In this document: piece by piece, positions 59,088 to 64,000 of the stretch | Position numbering within the stretch: position 1 is the stretch's first letter | Layout of the letters: each line of letters starts with the position of its first letter | Assembly (NCBI RefSeq): GCF_030463565.1 | Contig: NC_134661.1 | Span: 7,588,542 to 7,652,541 of the forward strand | Length of the DNA stretch: 64,000 nucleotides | Direction of reading: 5' to 3' | Source of the DNA: Pelecanus crispus | Lineage: Eukaryota; Chordata; Aves; Pelecaniformes; Pelecanidae | The notes under the pieces: generated by a model | Databases searched by the model: none | Seen by the model: only the letters and a program-made list of their open reading frames with translations | Told to the model about the DNA's origin: nothing | Position numbers and translations under genes: made by a program

Positions 59088-59380
59088 ATGCTACGGCGAA
59101 GAACGACGCGTTGCCTCGATGGCGGCAGGATATATCGCAGTAAAGGAACGCGTGCACGGGTTTATGGTGCGCGAGCTTTGCGTCCCAAACGTCGTTTTGG
59201 CTCGCTCTGAGCCGTGGGCTCTGTGCGGAAGCGAGGGCGCGACAGACTTCCTTGCGCAGCACCGTCGGTCCCTGGTGCTGGCTGCTCGCCAGGCTGGCTG
59301 GCCCTGGCTCTTCGTAGCGAGACCTCTTCTGATGGAGCCTCTGGCCTTTGGCAGATAGGCTGTCGCCGGGCGTTAGCCGG
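59088..59380. other. CpG-dense patch inside SIK3 intron 1
   Basis: About 290 bp with many CG dinucleotides (for example gaacgacgcgttgcctcgat, ggaacgcgtgcacggg, gcgagggcgcgacag) stands out against AT-richer intron on either side. It could be an unmethylated regulatory element. The open frames across it show no known domain. Confidence 0.35.
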
Positions 59381-62300
59381 CGATGCCAGCTTTGGCTAGC
59401 CCCCCCGGCAGCCTGTTGGGCAGGGAAGTTGTTTTGATTAGATGCATCGTCTTCGTCTGTGGAGGGATGAGTGTTTTACCAGCAAACACCAGTCACCCAT
59501 CGAGAAAACTGTCAGCTCGTGCGAAAGAGGAAGGGTCTGAGCTTTATATAACCAGATCTGTTGGCTCAAAGACTTCGCAGAAACAAATTTTGCGACTGAG
59601 CTAGAGGCTAATTACAGCAATATGTCTGCTGGCATTCAGTAATGAATCGGAGTATCTTTGGATCCATCCATATGCTCTCTTCATTGCGCTACTTTTTGAC
59701 AGACCTGAATGCAATTGAGGAGGGGTTTTTAGGAGGGTGTGTGGCATGGGAGAGATTCCAGCTTACCTCCTGTTGGGGTGAATTTGCTGCCTGTCTGCCA
59801 GACTCCCTGCAGAATGGCAATGCGGAGAGCTGGGCCTGTGTAAGGAGGTGGTCTGCTTGTGTGCCGATACATTTGAGATCATAAAACGTGATGGGATCGT
59901 TAAATCCAGATGGCACAGGTAGCTCAAAGACTCATTATGTAACCCCTAGTAAAGAACGGGCCGTGTGTAGGATTGCTGCTGCGCTTAATCTTTGTAAATT
60001 AATTTCCTTCAACAGCCACTGCAAAAACTCTGGTCTGTAACAGTATATCCGCACTGTTTGACTGTAGCCTTGGAAGCCTAGGAAAGCATGCGTGTCATGC
60101 ACAGCTCATCCTATTTTCAACCAAGACTCATGTTGTTTTCTTTTTTCTCCTTGGGTAGATAGCTACAGCGCTTCAGCAAACTCTCTGCCGGCTCTCTGCG
60201 ACAGGGAATTTCTTGTCCTGCTTGCAGAAGTGAGCAAGTCTACCACCGCAGTGTGCGTGTCTTCGGATACAGTAAGAGTGGGATAGAGCTGAAAACCTGC
60301 CTCAAACATCCTCCACGATTCGGTGACTAGGAGGTGGCCCTACTGCACAAAGCCTTTTTACATTTGAGGTGGTTTCAGTCTTGCTTTATGCTTTTTATGA
60401 GTCTTACCTGGTTGTTTTGTACTGCAGCTGGTAAGTTATTGGTGCTGTTCATCCTCCTTTCTCTGCACCTCTGCAGTGATGTACAGCTGAAGCAGGGATG
60501 AGTAATGCTTTTTTAAAGAAGCGTTACTCTAACCTTTTATGCTGGATGCGTGGATTGAACATTTTAATCTCTAGATTTTCCATTGCATTGGGATGACTGT
60601 ACATTCCTATCAAATGATTCATGCGATTAACATAACTTTTCTGTGAACCAAAATATCTCTTCAGATCCTCAGAGCAACAGGGATCTAAAGCACCAGCCCA
60701 GATGTATTGCTGAACGCTCTTGTGTTTTCCACAGCTGAGTGCTGTGTACAAACAGGTTGGAGCGTAAGGCTGTCCTTTTTCTCCCCCTACCAAGTGCACT
60801 TAGTTCCCTCGCATTCCATTTCACTGACGTTGCAAAGCTTTTTTCTTTCTTTTTCCCCAGAGGGACTAAGCAGAACTGTTTACCCTCAGCTAGCCAGCTT
60901 CCCCTCGGACAGACAAAAGCAAGAGCGCTCGAGTATGGGGAGATGAGCGTGACGGAGGGAGGAGAGCAGAGCATGACCAGAGAGACTGAGCAGAAGCTGT
61001 GATGTTTGGTCCTCATCTTATGAGGTGCTGTGCTGCCGTTCATCGTGCTTCGGCAGCTATTCTGTCAGCTCTCTGGGTTTCCACGGGCTAGGCACACACG
61101 GGCCGCTTTTGCATTTAGCTGTGGGACTGTGCTTGAGACTCTGTGTAACCGCTTGTGCGGATTTGTGATCGAGTGCCATTCTTGCAGCTTGGCTTTGTCC
61201 CTTGATAGCTGCTCTTTGGACGGTGTTGCCACTTGCAAAACACGCTACCCAGAAATGAGGCGTGTTCTGTACTAGCAGGCGCAGCTCAGGCTTACAGCTG
61301 CCTGTGTCGGAGCCTGTGTTGCAGCAGGGTGATTGCGAGAGATGATTGTATCCTGGGAGGCTTGCTAGAAGATAATTCCAAGCTGTTGCTCGACTCTTGC
61401 TAACGTGGGGTTCTTTTCTTGGTCATTGTAAAGCCCCGCTCAATGTACACCGTATCTTCTTAGAGCTGCTTGCCTGTCTTACTTGTTAGCAGCTGCATCT
61501 TTCTACTCACGGAGCGCTACGCTAGCTCGCCGCCTGGTTTGAAGTTGTTTTTACGCGCACCCATAGTCTCTCACCATTGTGATCTGTGCGCTGGTAAGCC
61601 ATGGTCTGTGGACTGGTTGTTCCTGAACAGTAAGCTGGAACATGATTTCAGCTTGGCAGCGTTTCAATATCCTGTGCCCATCGGTAGCTTTGAACTTCCC
61701 AGCCTGCAGCGGGTGTTGTGTGTGCAGTGACGAGCATGGCTCGTATTCTGCTCTTCTGATGACATTTAATACCGTTATCTCCCCTGGCTCCAGTCGCTGC
61801 CGTGGCTATTGCAGTCGAACGCTCTTTGGCTACATCGCTCCTGCCAGCTGACCCTAAAGCGATACGCACCTGCGTAGGGATGTGAAACTGTGTCATTTAA
61901 ACTCGAACTCCTCTTCGTGTGATTTCAAGTTTTAAGCATTTCCAAGTTGTTAATCCTGCTGGAACGATAGGTCTGTCTTTTGCAACTCCCTGGGATACAC
62001 AGGCCGTTTGCGGGGTATGATGGTGCAGCTAATTACTTCAAAGTCTTACAGTTCGACCTCCGAGCCCAATGGCTGTGTCTGGCTATGAGAAGGGGAACGT
62101 GACGTGTAATGAGTGGAATCTGTAGCTTGTAAGAAACCTGTTTTTGTAGAGCCTTGCTGATGAGAGTGACTTACTCCCTAGCAGGCTTGTGGTTTCATTA
62201 GAAGGTGCGTGTGCTGGCCCTAGCCCCTTACAGTTATCTCAGATGTCACTGTTACTTATTCTCTTTGCTTGGGAAGAGGTTTCTTGATTTTTTCACAGCT

Positions 62301-64000
62301 GCTCCCGAGTCCCATTGGCCTTAGTGGAGATGGTGTGACTTTTGGTAAGTAAAGTAGGTGTCCCTTTTCATACCTTTAGCCCGTGGAAGAGTGCGAATAA
62401 CCCCTTGCAACTGACATTTCTAAACTTTAGGCCCTTTAAAGAAACCCAGGCATGGCTGACATGGTGAGGAAGGGGAAGTCGTATTTCTGCTGACTGTCAT
62501 GGTTTGAAATACCCTTCAGCTTTGCATGCTCTTCCACCCATGAGGCAGAGACTTAGGAAAAATGCCTGTGTTGAAAGAGATTTTCCTGGAAAGATGATGG
62601 CATGTGCTGTGGTTGCAGGAGCAGCACGCTTGGCCTGGGCAGAAATGAGATTCTGTGTGGCCGATGCAAGTGTGCACAAAGGAGCACAGGTTGGCTTCCT
62701 GGTCTGCGTGTTCCCGTCGCATACTCCGAAACAAGGTAAAAAGTAGTATTTGGGCACATACGGCGTTCTCCTCTTTCTTCCAGTGGCTGGCATTCTCCTG
62801 CTGCTGGGCTGAATGGTGCTGGGCTTGGACTGAAATAAGCCCAAGGTCTATTTTAGCACTATCTTTTGATCTCAGCTGGTTAGGATTTTGATGTGCAGTT
62901 TTAAATTTACTTGGACATGTCTAGAGGATAAGAGATTAACTGGTCTGTGTGGAAATAAATTTGTTGGGATTTGCGGAGGTAGGGGGCAGAGGGGGAGGGC
63001 AGGAATAGTATGTCGCCTTGGAGGCTTCTTCACTAGCCTGGCTGTTTCTCATGATGTTCTCTCTCTTCCCAAGAACAGATAGTGCAGCTGAAATGCAAAC
63101 GCTCTCTAGCATCGAGGGCGGTGATGATCATTAGTGTTACCAGTCTTGCAGTTGGTAAATAAGTTTTTTTTCATCTGAATTTAAAGAGAAGAAAAAATAA
63201 GGCACTGTCTCGCAAGGCAGATTTATTTTCTTGCTGCCATATTTCAAGTTAATAGAAATCTCATTTATCTGCTTCTGGTAATATATGTCCCTGGAGAGCA
63301 AGGTCATCACAAATGACACAAATGAATGAATAAGGGAGATGAGAAATGTGATCTGAAATTCCTGCAGGCTCGCTCGTCTCGCACCCTCCATGTGTCAAGG
63401 GAGACTGTATTTACGTCATTGTGCCTTACATAAGGATCCATAATGTGATAGCTCCTGAGGTTGTGTGGGTCTTAGGAGGCTCCTGTGTAATTGGTTCAGT
63501 ATGTGCTCAGCAGAGCGCTACATAGCGCTTATGTACGACTGCAGCCGCACGGAAAGATTTTTGCGTTAGGGAACCTTTATGCAGCTCTAGATGCCTTTTT
63601 TTTCCCTTTAATACCACCATTTTCTCTGGTGTTACAGCTCTTTCAGGCATCTTGGACTTCTAGTGCATGCTAGGTTAAAAATGCTAAAGAGTGGAAGAAC
63701 GCAGTTAACTTGTAAATTAGCTACCTGAGGCCAAGTAGTCAATACTTGGGTGAAATGTTGATATCAAGTGTGAATAAGCAAAATGCTGTCTTTGGATTGC
63801 TACGCTTTTTCCACGCTTTCTTGTATGGCTGCCATACATATCCTGCCCAATACTGGTAAATCGCTTGTTAAATCAGCTTCCTTTTTTTCATCATGCGCTT
63901 CAGAAACAGTGATGCATTTTGGAAATGCCTAGAGCAATGTGCGTACCGCCAAGTAAGCAGAATTACAAAACTGAGACCCGACGCAGAAGAATGTTGCTTA

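Noticed and set aside
62495-62515. Another LTR-start-like word (TGTCATGGTTTGA)
   Set aside because: Only about a dozen bases resemble an avian LTR start and the following sequence does not continue the pattern; chance cannot be excluded.

Overview
The window is vertebrate nuclear DNA, most likely from a bird microchromosome. The gene order is PCSK7 (+), TAGLN (-), SIDT2 (-), PAFAH1B2 (-), SIK3 (+). This matches the conserved block on human 11q23.3. The bird assignment is an inference. It rests on very short introns (27 SIDT2 coding exons in 6.4 kb), high GC and CpG content, a transgelin C-terminus with the bird-like spacing QAGMSYGRP, and a short fragment of an LTR end that is common in bird genomes. 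No bacterial, viral or novel multigene system was seen. The interest lies in gene structure, promoters, tandem repeats and one probable assembly error.

Layout. 1-14480: the 3' half of PCSK7, ten coding exons from the oxyanion-hole region through the catalytic Ser, P domain, membrane anchor and tail. The exons for the catalytic Asp and His lie upstream of base 1. 14480-14865: a short gap between convergent 3' ends. 14865-18400: TAGLN on the minus strand, four coding exons, an inferred noncoding first exon, a 20-21 bp minisatellite in intron 1, and a pair of CArG boxes upstream. 19240-26271: SIDT2 on the minus strand, all coding exons resolved, 867 codons open. 26272-26700: SIDT2 5' flank with a GC-rich hexamer tract and a palindromic CRE. 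26806-27856: a minisatellite with a period of about 51 bp. 28735-37300: PAFAH1B2 on the minus strand, 229 codons, with a probable 3' UTR of about 3.7 kb. 36740-38300: a CpG island that acts as a divergent promoter between PAFAH1B2 and SIK3. 37874-38065: the first coding exon of SIK3. 38066-64000: read as SIK3 intron 1, with no further exon recognised.

Functions. PCSK7 is a membrane-anchored proprotein convertase of the secretory pathway. Transgelin (SM22-alpha) is an actin-binding protein of smooth muscle, expected to be driven by SRF through the CArG boxes. SIDT2 is a lysosomal multipass membrane protein linked to RNA and lipid handling. PAFAH1B2 is the alpha-2 catalytic subunit of cytosolic type I PAF acetylhydrolase. 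SIK3 is an AMPK-related kinase that phosphorylates CRTC coactivators and class IIa HDACs. The genes share conserved synteny, not a pathway. The SIK3/PAFAH1B2 promoter carries CREB/ATF-type sites, which could place SIK3 in a feedback loop on its own target pathway (inference).
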